A stretch of DNA of 64,000 nucleotides from Pollutibacter soli (GCA_029269725.1 JARJHS010000006.1:124001-188000); one strand, 5' to 3'. Positions 1 through 9,533 are shown, counted from the stretch's first letter. A program made the numbers and translations. The notes: generated from the sequence alone by a model not told the origin.

Positions 1-2507
1 TTACCAATTTGCGGTGCGTGACCAGGCTGCATTCTTGCCACTTCAACAAAACTGGAAATAGCAGAAACACCATTCGGTTTATAGAATGGTAATTTTCCAA
101 GCCATTTTGTAAGTCGGGGTAACTCAGAATTATACCCTACGTCCATTCCGAACATCGTGTTGCGGATGGGATCAGAACCAATTTCCATTTTTGTAAAGAA
201 TGGCCTTTCACTCAATCGAACGATGGTACCTCCAACAGTTAGTTTTTTATTCACCAGGTAGTCGAATCGCAGACCCATATAATTCCGCTGCTGCGTACCG
301 AAGGTGGCGTTGTTTTCATACTGCACATTAATTGGCACTCCCGATTGCCGGATGGACTCATTGATTACACGAATACTCCCTCCAACATAATCGATGATAT
401 AATCCACGTTTTCAACAAGCACCTGACCACCCGCAGTAACTGTTACCGATCCCTGCGGAATATTAAATGCATTCAATGGTATGTCTCCTGTTCCACCACC
501 AGAGCGCGAAGTACCGCGCATCACAAATCGGTTGAGCTGCGTGAATGTTTGCGCAATTGCTTTGATCGTATCATACAAAGGATAGAACAAATATTTCTCC
601 CGCAACGATGGATCGGAAGTAAATGCATAATCAAGGTCATGACCGAAAGGTTCAAGTACAGGAAAAATTACCCGACTCTGCGATGAATTCACCGTATATC
701 CTTCAACATAATCGAATACACCATCCGGTTGAGGATCATTCTGATTATTCAACCTGTCCAGGTTCAACAAAGTAATCAACGGCACACCTGCCTGGTCACC
801 TTCAGGGAAATATCTTTTCTCCCCTCCACCTGGCTCCTGGTACAACACATTCAATTGAAAATCCTGGCGCTCCAGCTGACCATAACCCACCGGATAAATG
901 TTTTTCATCATCAGGTCCCAGATCGGAAGATTGGTACGCTGAGATGTGGCTTTCAATAATTTCAGGAATAGAATCTTCTGAACACCGCTGGATGAATCCA
1001 CCGGAACATCCTGGGAAAATTCACCCACCTGGAAAACTTTACCATTGACCGTATATTGATAAGCCACAGCCAGTACCTCATCCGGTTGAAGCGTAACGTT
1101 CAATGAGATAAACCCGAGCTGTCGGTTAAAAAAGTACTGGGTTGAATCCAGTTTTCTGGCAAAAGTCTTTTCAAAATCCTGTACCTGTTTCAACCCAAGA
1201 CCATTCAGAAAATTCGCAATCAGCGCCGGGTTACGACTGTTTGGATTGCTGACAATTTTAGTGTACAAGTCATTTGAAGAGTTTGAAGGGTAAACCGGAC
1301 CGGGTAACGGATTGATTATTGGCGGCTGCTGAAAGGGATTCTGTTCTGCCAGGTCCATCAGACCCACCACATCACGGGTTTCAGTGGTTGCACCGGTCCT
1401 GTTGGTTACCCATACTTCCAGCCTGAGCAACTGTGTCTGGCTGTTTACAATTGGCAGATTCTTCATCCCATTGTTGAACTCATTGCGGAAATACTGTGCG
1501 AGCAGGAAGTGTCTGTTCTCTTCATACTCATCACCCTTCAGTTCAAAAGGTTGTGTATTTGATCCGTTCCTGATCGCCGCCGACTGTCTTTGAGAACGCT
1601 GGATCGCAAAAACGGTATTGACCCAGAGTTTACCAAACTGCATCTGTGTTTTGATACCGAATAACTGTTGCGCACCCGGGATCAGCGAACCCTTGGTTGC
1701 AAATGAGGTGTTACCGACTTCAATCTTTTTAAAAATCTCTTCACTTCCGCCGGTATAATCCAGTTTCAATTGGTTATCAAAGTCGAAATTGGCCAGGGTG
1801 TTATAGGTGATCGGCATCTTGAGTTTATCGCCGATCTGCCCAACCACGTTCAGATTGGCATTCAGGTCGAAATCAAGACCGCCATTTTTCCTGGCCCTTT
1901 CCGGCAACGTCGGGTTTTTAATATTCTGTCCCTGATACCCGGCGATGATGTTGACCTCGCCCTGGGGTTTGATATCGATCTTTCCATTACCGAATAAACG
2001 GTTAAAAAGATCATTGCCCATCGTCAGTTTTGGTTTCTGCAGTTTCCTGTTTACCACGCTGATCGTGTTTGCCCGGTCGCGGAAATATTCATTTTCCATT
2101 TTCCGGGACATGATCTTCATATACTCGTCAAACGTCAGCGCTACAGGTTTTCTGAAATATTTATCGCCGATCTTTTCGTAAATGAAATATGAGTTCGTTT
2201 TTGGATCGTAAGCGATTGAATCCGAAATATTTGCAGGATCCTTCAAGTCAAAGGGATTTCTGTTTGGATAAGTCAGTTTGTCTCCTCTTCTGTCAGAAAG
2301 TGGATAACGCAGGGAATCCCGGCCCGGAAAAGTATCGGGCTGGTTAGTCAATACGGGCTTGCTTGCAGAATCCACTTTGGGAATAGTATCCGTCTGTGTT
2401 TCCTGCAAGAATCTGGCATGTAGGCGCTCTCCTCCGATGGCCCGGCTGGAAATACCTGCAGTCCAAAAAATCACCCCAATAAAAATGGTGATTGCAATTC
2501 TCGCCAA
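1..2507 (-). CDS. sprA: SprA, type IX secretion/gliding outer-membrane protein (N-terminal part, cut by window edge)
   Basis: SprA is the giant outer-membrane channel of the type IX secretion system. Only about the first 835 codons are present; the frame is still open at position 1. The N-terminal half reads as typical SprA: a YP..DR.GD stretch, NPFDL.DP, then a YDP...Y...EK.GD.Y.R.P region and an EYM segment around residues 125-150. There is no in-frame ATG, and the first ATG comes more than 120 codons into the homologous region. I therefore chose the TTG at 2507: it follows a GGAG sequence and gives a hydrophobic signal peptide (ARIAITIFIGVIFW). It lies 31 bp behind ruvA, the same neighbour order as in other Bacteroidota. 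The start codon is an inference; the identity is secure. Confidence 0.88.
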   Translation of the reverse strand, partial: MARIAITIFIGVIFWTAGISSRAIGGERLHARFLQETQTDTIPKVDSASKPVLTNQPDTFPGRDSLRYPLSDRRGDKLTYPNRNPFDLKDPANISDSIAYDPKTNSYFIYEKIGDKYFRKPVALTFDEYMKIMSRKMENEYFRDRANTISVVNRKLQKPKLTMGNDLFNRLFGNGKIDIKPQGEVNIIAGYQGQNIKNPTLPERARKNGGLDFDLNANLNVVGQIGDKLKMPITYNTLANFDFDNQLKLDYTGGSEEIFKKIEVGNTSFATKGSLIPGAQQLFGIKTQMQFGKLWVNTVFAIQRSQRQSAAIRNGSNTQPFELKGDEYEENRHFLLAQYFRNEFNNGMKNLPIVNSQTQLLRLEVWVTNRTGATTETRDVVGLMDLAEQNPFQQPPIINPLPGPVYPSNSSNDLYTKIVSNPNSRNPALIANFLNGLGLKQVQDFEKTFARKLDSTQYFFNRQLGFISLNVTLQPDEVLAVAYQYTVNGKVFQVGEFSQDVPVDSSSGVQKILFLKLLKATSQRTNLPIWDLMMKNIYPVGYGQLERQDFQLNVLYQEPGGGEKRYFPEGDQAGVPLITLLNLDRLNNQNDPQPDGVFDYVEGYTVNSSQSRVIFPVLEPFGHDLDYAFTSDPSLREKYLFYPLYDTIKAIAQTFTQLNRFVMRGTSRSGGGTGDIPLNAFNIPQGSVTVTAGGQVLVENVDYIIDYVGGSIRVINESIRQSGVPINVQYENNATFGTQQRNYMGLRFDYLVNKKLTVGGTIVRLSERPFFTKMEIGSDPIRNTMFGMDVGYNSELPRLTKWLGKLPFYKPNGVSAISSFVEVARMQPGHAPQIG

Positions 2508-2538
2508 TTTCTCCTGCTTGTTGTTGAGTAGAGTTCGG

Positions 2539-3123
2539 TCAAATAGACTGTAAAGCTTTTTTGATTAAAATTTCTAAACTGGCTGATGAAGGAACGGATG
2601 CCTGGGCTTTCCTGATTGCATTGTCCGCAGCATTGCGGGGTATACCCAACGCTATAAGTGCATTTAACGCATCCTGTTCTAAAGTATTGTTTATTAATGG
2701 AGAATTGCTGTTTTCTACCTGTTTTCCGGTAACCTTATCTTTTAATTCAAGTACAATCCTTTCTGCAGTCTTTTTTCCGATGCCTTTTATTGCTTCCAGC
2801 TGCCTCGAATTACCGGAACTGATGGCCAGAACGATCTCTTTAGGTTGAAGAGAAGATAACATCATCCGTGCTGTTGCTGCACCGACCCCACTGATACTGA
2901 TTAACTGTACAAACATTGCTTTTTCTGCCTGGTCAAAGAAACCATATAACGTATGCGCATCTTCCTTTATCTGGAGATACGTAAAAAGAGTTCCTTTGGA
3001 TAGATCCTGGATTTTAGAATATGTGTTCAGAGAAATTTGCACTTCATAACCCACGCCGTTCACTTCCACATGCACGAGTGCTGGTGATTTGTAGCTAAAA
3101 TTTCCGGTCAGGTATGCAATCAT
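2539..3123 (-). CDS. ruvA: Holliday junction branch migration protein RuvA
   Basis: RuvA binds four-way DNA junctions as a tetramer and loads the RuvB motor for branch migration in recombinational repair. The 194-residue length is normal. Visible are the N-terminal OB-fold start (MIAYLTGNF, VHVEVNGVGYEV), a helix-hairpin-helix pair in the middle (ISGVGAATARMMLS near residue 78 and IKGIGKKTAERIVLELKDK near 113), and a C-terminal domain III (ALIALGIPRNAADNAIRKA) that would contact RuvB. It is the first gene of a leftward unit with sprA. A TAnnTTTG-like box (TATTTTTG, minus strand) lies at 3141-3148, but no matching -33 element was found. Confidence 0.96.
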   Translation of the reverse strand: MIAYLTGNFSYKSPALVHVEVNGVGYEVQISLNTYSKIQDLSKGTLFTYLQIKEDAHTLYGFFDQAEKAMFVQLISISGVGAATARMMLSSLQPKEIVLAISSGNSRQLEAIKGIGKKTAERIVLELKDKVTGKQVENSNSPLINNTLEQDALNALIALGIPRNAADNAIRKAQASVPSSASLEILIKKALQSI

Positions 3124-3246
3124 CGTACCATTTAAGGCGGCAAAAATAGCCTCTTTGGTTTATAAACTGCCCGCAGGCGCGAACCTTTTATGCCTCATTT
3201 GCTTCCAATTAGTAATTTAGCGGCTCAAAAATTACCAGAATATCAT

Positions 3247-4239
3247 ATGCGAACCAAGATCACGGCAGCCATCACAGCACTAGGAGGATTTGTACCGGAA
3301 GATAAAATCACCAACGCCGATCTGGAAAAATTAGTCGACACGAACGATGAGTGGATATTAACCCGCACCGGGATTAAAGAAAGGAGGATTTTAAGAGGTG
3401 CAGGGAAAGGAACTTCAGACCTGGTTGTACCCGTAGTTCAACTCATCTGCGAGAAAAGAGGAATCAGTCCTTCAGAAATCGATTGCCTGATCGTAGCGAC
3501 GGTCACCCCGGATATGATGTTCCCCTCCACCGCCAATATTGTTTGCGATAAACTCGGAATAAAAAACGCCTGGGGTTTTGATATCCTCGCTGCTTGTTCA
3601 GGTTTTCTATATGCTCTAACAACTGGTGCCGCATTAGTTGAAAGTGGCCGATACAAACGAGTTGTTGTAGTTGGCGCTGATAAAATGAGTTCAATCGTCG
3701 ATTATAGCGACCGCACTACCTGTATCATTTTTGGCGATGGCGCCGGCGGTGTTCTGCTAGAACCAAATATTGAAGGTTACGGTGTGATGGATAGTATTTT
3801 GAAAAGTGATGGTGCCGGTGGAAAACACCTGCATATGAAAGGTGGCGGATCTCTCCGGCCGGCATCAATCGAAACTGTTACCAATAAAGATCATTATATC
3901 TACCAGGAAGGGCAGGCTGTATTCAAATTTGCTGTTACGGGCATGGCTGATGTTTCGTACGAATTGATGCAGCGCAATAATCTCGAACCGGATGATATTG
4001 CATGGCTGGTTCCTCACCAGGCCAACAAGCGAATCATCGACGCAACTGCATCAAGAATGGGTCTTCCCGAAGAAAAAGTGATGATCAATATTGTCAATTA
4101 CGGAAATACAACCGCAGGCACTATTCCACTTTGTCTTTGGGATTTCAGAAAAAAAATCAATAAAGGCGACAACCTCGTACTTGCTGCTTTTGGTGGAGGC
4201 TTCACCTGGGGCGCAACCCTGGTGAAGTGGGCCTATTAA
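3247..4239 (+). CDS. fabH: 3-oxoacyl-ACP synthase III (FabH)
   Basis: FabH condenses acetyl-CoA (or a branched acyl-CoA) with malonyl-ACP to start fatty-acid synthesis. From the ATG at 3247 the protein has 331 residues, the usual length. The catalytic triad is visible: Cys117 (AACSGFLYAL), His257 (VPHQANKR) and Asn287 (NYGNTTAG). The frame stays open to an earlier ATG at 3190, but the extra 19 residues do not look like FabH, and the standard N-terminus (RTKITAAITALGGFVP) begins at 3247. The 3' end overlaps the convergent DinB-family gene by 4 bp. No other fab gene adjoins it; fabD lies 5.5 kb away. Confidence 0.95.
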   Translation: MRTKITAAITALGGFVPEDKITNADLEKLVDTNDEWILTRTGIKERRILRGAGKGTSDLVVPVVQLICEKRGISPSEIDCLIVATVTPDMMFPSTANIVCDKLGIKNAWGFDILAACSGFLYALTTGAALVESGRYKRVVVVGADKMSSIVDYSDRTTCIIFGDGAGGVLLEPNIEGYGVMDSILKSDGAGGKHLHMKGGGSLRPASIETVTNKDHYIYQEGQAVFKFAVTGMADVSYELMQRNNLEPDDIAWLVPHQANKRIIDATASRMGLPEEKVMINIVNYGNTTAGTIPLCLWDFRKKINKGDNLVLAAFGGGFTWGATLVKWAY

Positions 4240-4733
4240 TCTTTTCGCCTTCTTACATATTCAATTAAATCGGTCCTTGGTAAAACTGTTTCGCCAAGCT
4301 CACGCATCATTGTTATCATCTGGCCGCGATGATAGGTTGCGTGATTCATGACATGCATGGCGATTTCAAATAGTTGCTCTGTAAAATCTTCACCACGGAT
4401 GGTTTTGTAAGAGACCGGCTTCAACAGATCTACTTCGGTTGTACTCAGCATAAACTTTTCCCATTCGGTTGAAAGATTCAGCAGCCGTTTGACGATAAAG
4501 TCTGTTGAATGACTCATATCTGTAACTGCAATATCAGGTACCGAAACTTTATGTATCCGGTTCGTCCAGGCAATCTGTGCATTACCCAAATGAATCAAAG
4601 TAGAATGTATACTGGTGAAACTGCTCTTCAGTTCCTGTTTAGTTTTCTCTTCACTCATCAACGCAACAGCGTCTGTAATTCTCTTATCTGCCCACAGGTT
4701 AAAGGAAGCATACAAGTTTATGATCGCCTGCAT
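4236..4733 (-). CDS. DinB/YfiT family protein (putative metal-dependent hydrolase/transferase)
   Basis: 165 residues with the layout of the DinB/YfiT four-helix-bundle superfamily. Members bind a divalent metal through three histidines and often act as thiol-dependent transferases or stress proteins. Here the candidate ligands are the His in IHLGNAQIAW (near residue 48) and two in NHATYHRGQMI near the C-terminus, the classic NHxxxHRGQ pattern. The natural substrate cannot be told from sequence. It is a single leftward gene whose last bases overlap the end of fabH, so it is transcribed convergently with it. Confidence 0.85.
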   Translation of the reverse strand: MQAIINLYASFNLWADKRITDAVALMSEEKTKQELKSSFTSIHSTLIHLGNAQIAWTNRIHKVSVPDIAVTDMSHSTDFIVKRLLNLSTEWEKFMLSTTEVDLLKPVSYKTIRGEDFTEQLFEIAMHVMNHATYHRGQMITMMRELGETVLPRTDLIEYVRRRKD

Positions 4734-4833
4734 CTTTTAAATTATTTTTGATGATGGTGAATGTAGATATTTTTAATGTTTTTATCGATTGAAAATGGCG
4801 CAGAAATGAGCCGTATTTGAATTCCATTTCAAC

Positions 4834-5496
4834 ATGACCACAACCATTCTTTTCTGGATTAAAATTATCATAAGTGCCGTTATTGTATGGACGTTTGCAA
4901 AATATATCCGCAGTTGGGTGAAGAACACGAAAAAAGGATTAAAGCCTGTGTTGAAAAAATCGGATGTCATCAGTGACATCATATTTGTCACATTTGCCGG
5001 GTTCATTCTTTATTTTATTCAGACCAATTACCAAAGAACTTTTAATTCAGTATTAGCCACACCCCTGAAAGCATTCCCCGATTTTAGCTTCACGGAAATT
5101 TCGACCGACAGCAGTAAAAATCTTAATAATTACCATTCGGAACTGACGCTCATCAATTACTGGGCAACCTGGTGCGGACCCTGCAGAAGAGAAATGCCAT
5201 CGCTAAATGAAATATATTCTGAGTTTGAAAGGAATGAATTGGAAATTATAGCAATTTCAGATGAAGATAAATCTGTGATAAAGAATTATGTCAACAATAA
5301 AAATTTTCATTTTATAACTGCAAAGATCAACCGAAGCAATAGTCTCCTCGATTCGATTGGTCAGCGGCCAGTGTCTATTCTGCTGGATCGGGAACATAAA
5401 GTCCTCGACATGATTGTAGGCAGCCGCGGACATCGTTTTTTCAAAAACTGGGTTCGCGAAAATCTGGATAAAACCCGGGCAACCGGCAGCGAATGA
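4834..5496 (+). CDS. Membrane-anchored TlpA/ResA-like thioredoxin-fold protein
   Basis: A 220-residue protein with an N-terminal membrane region (helices about residues 4-22 and 46-63, separated by a short basic loop) followed by a thioredoxin-like domain from about residue 80. The active site is the canonical WCGPC at Cys114/Cys117, followed by RREMPSLNEIY as in TlpA/ResA proteins. These periplasmic reductases supply electrons to apocytochromes or other secreted thiols. The two-helix anchor is unusual; most Bacteroidota TlpA proteins have a single signal peptide or lipobox. The specific client is unknown. It stands 36 bp ahead of the serine hydrolase and may share its transcript. Confidence 0.85.
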   Translation: MTTTILFWIKIIISAVIVWTFAKYIRSWVKNTKKGLKPVLKKSDVISDIIFVTFAGFILYFIQTNYQRTFNSVLATPLKAFPDFSFTEISTDSSKNLNNYHSELTLINYWATWCGPCRREMPSLNEIYSEFERNELEIIAISDEDKSVIKNYVNNKNFHFITAKINRSNSLLDSIGQRPVSILLDREHKVLDMIVGSRGHRFFKNWVRENLDKTRATGSE

Positions 5497-5531
5497 TTAC
5501 TTACATTTAACCATCAACCAAAATAAATGCT

Positions 5532-7343
5532 ATGATCCGAAAGAGACTGTTGACAGGCATTTTGATACTGACGACGATAACAGGCGCGCATGCACAAAAG
5601 CCAACCGATAAAAGATTGGCCGGGCTCGATACTTTCGTGGCGCGCGTTCTTAAAGACTGGCACGCGCCGGGCGTTACAATCGCGGTTGTTGAAAAAAATC
5701 GTATCGTATACACCGGTGGCTTCGGATACAGGGATTATGAAAAACAATTGCCAGTAACGGAACATACACTTTTTGCCATTGGCTCATGTACAAAAGCATT
5801 TACGGCGACAATGATCGGTATGCTACAGCAGGAAGGAAAACTGAGTCTGGATAAACCTGTACGAATTTATCTTCCCGAATTGAAATTCAAAGATGCGGTG
5901 ACGAATGACCAGATCACATTAAGAGATATGATGTGTCATCGCTCTGGCTTACCTCGACATGATTATTCCTGGTACGGATCGACTGCTTCACGCATGGAAC
6001 TACTTGAGCGCATTCAATACCAGGAACCGTCTTTCGGTTTTCGCGAACGATACCAGTACAACAATTTTATGTTCATGGCGCAGGGTGTGGTAATTGAAAA
6101 ACTTACCGGCAAGAGCTGGGAACAGAATCTCCAGGAAAAACTTCTCAATCCCCTGGGGATGACGCATACCAATATGTCTGTTCCTGCGCTTGAAAAAGCA
6201 GAGGATAAATCATGGGCTTATGAGGTTGATGAAAATAATCAAATTAAAAAAATTCCTTACCGGAATATCGATGCTATAGGACCTGCCGGTTCAATCAATA
6301 GTTGTGCATCTGATATGGCGAACTGGTTAATCACGTGGATCAACAGCGGAAAATTTAAAGGGAAAGAAATTTTTCCTGCCACTTACCGTGACCAGGCAAT
6401 TTCTGCCCAGGTAGCGATGGGAGGAGGTGCGCCGGGAAGTGAAAATCCCGATCTGTTTTTCGGCACTTACGGACTCGCATGGTCGATGAGCAGTTACCGC
6501 GGACACTATCGTGTGGAACACAGTGGCGGCATTGATGGATTTATCACTACCACATCTTTTTTTCCTTCTGATAGCATCGGCGTTTTTGTAGTTTCAAACC
6601 AGGGTGGCGTAAGCAACAGTATCAGAAACTATATCGTTGATAAAATGCTTGGATTGCCCTATCGCAATTGGAATCAACAACTTCTTGCCAATAATGTCAA
6701 AGCAAAATTTCAGGCGGCAGCTTCACCAAATACTGATAGTGTCAACAAAAAATCAGGTACAAAGCCCTCTCACAAAATCGAAGACTATACCGGTCGTTTT
6801 GAGAATAAAGGATATGGCATATTAAAGACATTTACCGAAAGAGATACGCTCTGGGTCGATTACAATGAAGGTGGAAGAAAAACAAAATCATGGCTGGAAC
6901 ATTATCATTATGATGTATTCAGATTGCGACGATCAGATGAGATGAAATCCCCAAAATTCGCCCCGAAACTTGTATTCAATACAGATGAGGATGGTGATAT
7001 CGTTAGCGTTCAGTCTCATCTCGAACAGGCAATAGATAACGATATTGTTTTCGTGAAACTTCCTCCGGCCATCGTAATAGACAATGCTCAATTACAGAAG
7101 TATACCGGCGATTATCTTTTAAATGGAGCGACCCTTCGCGTTTATATAAAAGACGGATCTACTTTGATGGTCAATGTTCCAGGGCAACCGGATTATGAGC
7201 TTGTTCCTGCCGGAGAAAATCTCTTCAATCTGAAGGTCGCAAAAGGATATTCAGTAAAATTTGAAATGGACGATAAACAATCACCATTGTCGTTGACCTT
7301 TCAACAGCCCAACGGAAATTTCAAAGCCACCCGGAAAAAATAA
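5532..7343 (+). CDS. Serine hydrolase, beta-lactamase/DD-peptidase (class C) family
   Basis: A 603-residue secreted enzyme of the beta-lactamase-related superfamily. A Sec signal peptide ends near residue 21 (ITGAHA-Q). The active-site motifs are in order: SCTK (nucleophile Ser85, Lys88), YNN in the YxN position near residue 178, and HSGG in the KTG/HxG position near residue 334. The remaining roughly 200 residues form a C-terminal extension that resembles the DUF3471-type beta domain often attached to these hydrolases. Such proteins act as D-aminopeptidases, esterases or peptidoglycan-related hydrolases; real beta-lactamase activity is not implied. It is followed after 26 bp by a D-aminoacylase homologue, suggesting a joint role with D-amino-acid compounds (inference). 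Confidence 0.87.
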   Translation: MIRKRLLTGILILTTITGAHAQKPTDKRLAGLDTFVARVLKDWHAPGVTIAVVEKNRIVYTGGFGYRDYEKQLPVTEHTLFAIGSCTKAFTATMIGMLQQEGKLSLDKPVRIYLPELKFKDAVTNDQITLRDMMCHRSGLPRHDYSWYGSTASRMELLERIQYQEPSFGFRERYQYNNFMFMAQGVVIEKLTGKSWEQNLQEKLLNPLGMTHTNMSVPALEKAEDKSWAYEVDENNQIKKIPYRNIDAIGPAGSINSCASDMANWLITWINSGKFKGKEIFPATYRDQAISAQVAMGGGAPGSENPDLFFGTYGLAWSMSSYRGHYRVEHSGGIDGFITTTSFFPSDSIGVFVVSNQGGVSNSIRNYIVDKMLGLPYRNWNQQLLANNVKAKFQAAASPNTDSVNKKSGTKPSHKIEDYTGRFENKGYGILKTFTERDTLWVDYNEGGRKTKSWLEHYHYDVFRLRRSDEMKSPKFAPKLVFNTDEDGDIVSVQSHLEQAIDNDIVFVKLPPAIVIDNAQLQKYTGDYLLNGATLRVYIKDGSTLMVNVPGQPDYELVPAGENLFNLKVAKGYSVKFEMDDKQSPLSLTFQQPNGNFKATRKK

Positions 7344-7369
7344 TTTCCAGGTTCGAAGAAATCATCGCC

Positions 7370-9043
7370 ATGAAAAAAATATCTTTTTTTATTCTGATTT
7401 GCATTTTTCTTTTTGCATGTAAGCAGTCCGAAAAGTATGATACCATTATAAGAAACGGATTAGTGTTCGATGGCAAAGGAAATGAACCGATAAAAGCTGA
7501 TGTTGGCATTCGCAGTGATACCATTGCCTTCATCGGCGATCTGTCTTCTGCTTCAGCAGACAGTATAGTCGATGCGGGAGGGAAAGCGGTTACACCTGGG
7601 TTCATCAATATGCTGAGTTGGGCAACGGCAAGTCTTATTCATGATGGACGATCTCTTGGTGATCTGAGCCAGGGTGTAACACTGGAAGTAATGGGTGAAG
7701 GCTGGAGTATGGGTCCGCTTACTGAAAGCATGCAAAAAATGGAGGAGGCGGACCAGGCAGATTTTACTTACCCGGTAACATGGAAAACACTTGGCGGCTA
7801 TTTGCAAACGCTGGAGGACAGTGGCATTTCGTGTAATGTCGCTTCTTTTGTAGGGGCTACAACAATACGCCAATACGTTCTCGGTGAAAATAATGTACAG
7901 GCAACACCAGCACAACTCGATAGTATGCGCATGTTAGTGAGACAGGCGATGGAAGAAGGCGCAATGGGTGTAGGAAGTTCATTGATTTATCCTCCCGCGT
8001 TTTTTGCTTCTACTGAAGAATTGATTGCTCTATGCGCAGAAGCTTCAAAATACGGCGGTTCATATATCAGCCATATCAGAAGCGAAGGCTCTCGGCTATA
8101 CGAAGCCGTTGAAGAGCTGATGACAATTGCGGAAAAAGCTAAAATCCCGGCAGAAATTTATCATTTGAAAGCGGCAGGAAAATCGAACTGGTACAAAATT
8201 GACAGTGTCATCAAAAGAATTGAAAAGGCAAGATCTTCGGGTATGGATATCCGTGCAGATATGTATGTATATCCGGCGGGCGGAACAGGTCTTACGGCAA
8301 CGATGCCTCCAACTTTGCAGGATGGCGGTTTTGATCTGTTGCGAAAAAGGTTGATGGATCCTTCAATCAGGAAATCCGTTAAAAAAGAAATGAATCAGCC
8401 CACGGATAAATGGGAAAATTTTTATCTCGCCGTAGGCAAACCGGAAAATATTTTGCTGACGGGTTTCAAACAGGACAGCCTGAAAAAATTTACTGGAAAA
8501 TCGCTTGCAGAAATTGCAGCGATCAGAAATACTGGTCCCGAAGAAACAGCAATGGACCTGATAGTCCAGGACAGCACACGCGTTGAGGCCATCTATTTTA
8601 TGATCGATGAGGCCAATATTGAAAAAGAAGTAAAACTTTCCTGGATCAGTTTTGGTTCTGATGAAGGATCATTTGCGCCGGAAGGTGTTTTTCTGAAATC
8701 CAATGTTCATCCACGCGCGTATGGAAACGTTGCGAGATTATTGGGTACATACGTGAGAGAAAAGAAACTCATCCCATTGAAAGATGCAATTCATCGGCTA
8801 AGCGGATTCCCTGCAAGAAACCTGAAGCTTTCCAAACGCGGAACAATTGAATCAGGTCAATACGCAGACATAGTGATCTTTGATCCTGAAACCATAACAG
8901 ATCATGCAAGTTTTGAAAAACCGCATCAGCTGGCTACCGGAGTTACAGATGTGTGGGTGAATGGCAGGCAGGTAATAAAGAATGGAAATCATACGGGTGT
9001 AAAACCCGGCCGTTTTGTAAAAGGACCTGGTTGGAAGAAATAA
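7370..9043 (+). CDS. D-aminoacylase-like amidohydrolase lipoprotein lacking the HxH metal motif
   Basis: A 557-residue lipoprotein (lipobox LFAC, Cys17) that aligns by eye with N-acyl-D-amino-acid deacylases of the amidohydrolase superfamily. The N-terminal beta domain (IIRNGLVFDGKG), the later His in SHIRSEG, the His in IYHLKAAG, the Asp in FGSDEGSF, and the C-terminal KRGTIESGQYADIVIFDP are all present. However, where the family has PGFIDxHxHxD the sequence reads PGFINMLSW (about residues 77-84), and the cysteine of the binuclear site is also missing (EVMGEGWS). Chemistry may therefore be mononuclear or altered. The gene directly follows the serine hydrolase and is followed by a GNAT after 19 bp. 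Confidence 0.82.
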   Translation: MKKISFFILICIFLFACKQSEKYDTIIRNGLVFDGKGNEPIKADVGIRSDTIAFIGDLSSASADSIVDAGGKAVTPGFINMLSWATASLIHDGRSLGDLSQGVTLEVMGEGWSMGPLTESMQKMEEADQADFTYPVTWKTLGGYLQTLEDSGISCNVASFVGATTIRQYVLGENNVQATPAQLDSMRMLVRQAMEEGAMGVGSSLIYPPAFFASTEELIALCAEASKYGGSYISHIRSEGSRLYEAVEELMTIAEKAKIPAEIYHLKAAGKSNWYKIDSVIKRIEKARSSGMDIRADMYVYPAGGTGLTATMPPTLQDGGFDLLRKRLMDPSIRKSVKKEMNQPTDKWENFYLAVGKPENILLTGFKQDSLKKFTGKSLAEIAAIRNTGPEETAMDLIVQDSTRVEAIYFMIDEANIEKEVKLSWISFGSDEGSFAPEGVFLKSNVHPRAYGNVARLLGTYVREKKLIPLKDAIHRLSGFPARNLKLSKRGTIESGQYADIVIFDPETITDHASFEKPHQLATGVTDVWVNGRQVIKNGNHTGVKPGRFVKGPGWKK

Positions 9044-9062
9044 AAACATTTAATAAATAAGC

Positions 9063-9533
9063 ATGGAAATAAAAATAAGGAAAGCAGTACAGGAAGACTG
9101 TCCACGATTGATGGAACTGGTCAACGAACTCGCAGTGTACGAAAAGGCCCCCAATGAAGTGACGGTAAGTCTTGAACATTTTATAGAAAGCGGCTTCGGA
9201 AAAAATCCCGTCTGGTGGGCCTTTTCGGCGGTAATAAAAGATGATACACAACCCGGCGGAGAGCTGATCATCGGTTTCGCATTATATTATATTCGCTATA
9301 GCACATGGAAAGGCCAGGGTATGTACCTGGAAGATATCCTTGTATCCGAATCTATGCGTGGCAAAGGCGTTGGTAAATTACTTTTTGATGCGCTGATCGA
9401 AGAAGCCCGCGAGAAAAAATTCAATCGTATTATCTGGCAGGTTTTGGAATGGAACGAGCCCGCGATTAATTTCTATAAAAAATTTGATGCAAGCTTTGAC
9501 CCGGAGTGGATCAATTGCTCAATTTATGTTTAA
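9063..9533 (+). CDS. GNAT-family N-acetyltransferase (SSAT-like)
   Basis: A 156-residue acetyltransferase. The acetyl-CoA pyrophosphate loop is clear in motif A: LEDILVSESMRGKGVGKLLF (about residues 90-109). It is followed by the motif B region IIWQVLEWNEPAINFYKKF. The arrangement, including the N-terminal KAVQEDCPRLMELVNELAVYE, is that of spermidine/diamine or thialysine acetyltransferases, so a small primary amine is the likely acceptor. It is the last gene of the rightward group that starts at 4834. Directly behind its stop codon begins a short heptamer repeat. Confidence 0.9.
   Translation: MEIKIRKAVQEDCPRLMELVNELAVYEKAPNEVTVSLEHFIESGFGKNPVWWAFSAVIKDDTQPGGELIIGFALYYIRYSTWKGQGMYLEDILVSESMRGKGVGKLLFDALIEEAREKKFNRIIWQVLEWNEPAINFYKKFDASFDPEWINCSIYV

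Noticed and set aside
345..2553. Plus-strand open frames of 60-110 codons
   Set aside because: They are antisense to the well-supported sprA gene and have no protein-like composition.
3190..3246. Longer start for fabH
   Set aside because: The extra 19 residues do not resemble FabH and the standard N-terminus starts at 3247.
5532..7343. True beta-lactamase (resistance gene)
   Set aside because: The motifs only place it in the broad serine-hydrolase family; the long C-terminal extension and the neighbours suggest other substrates.
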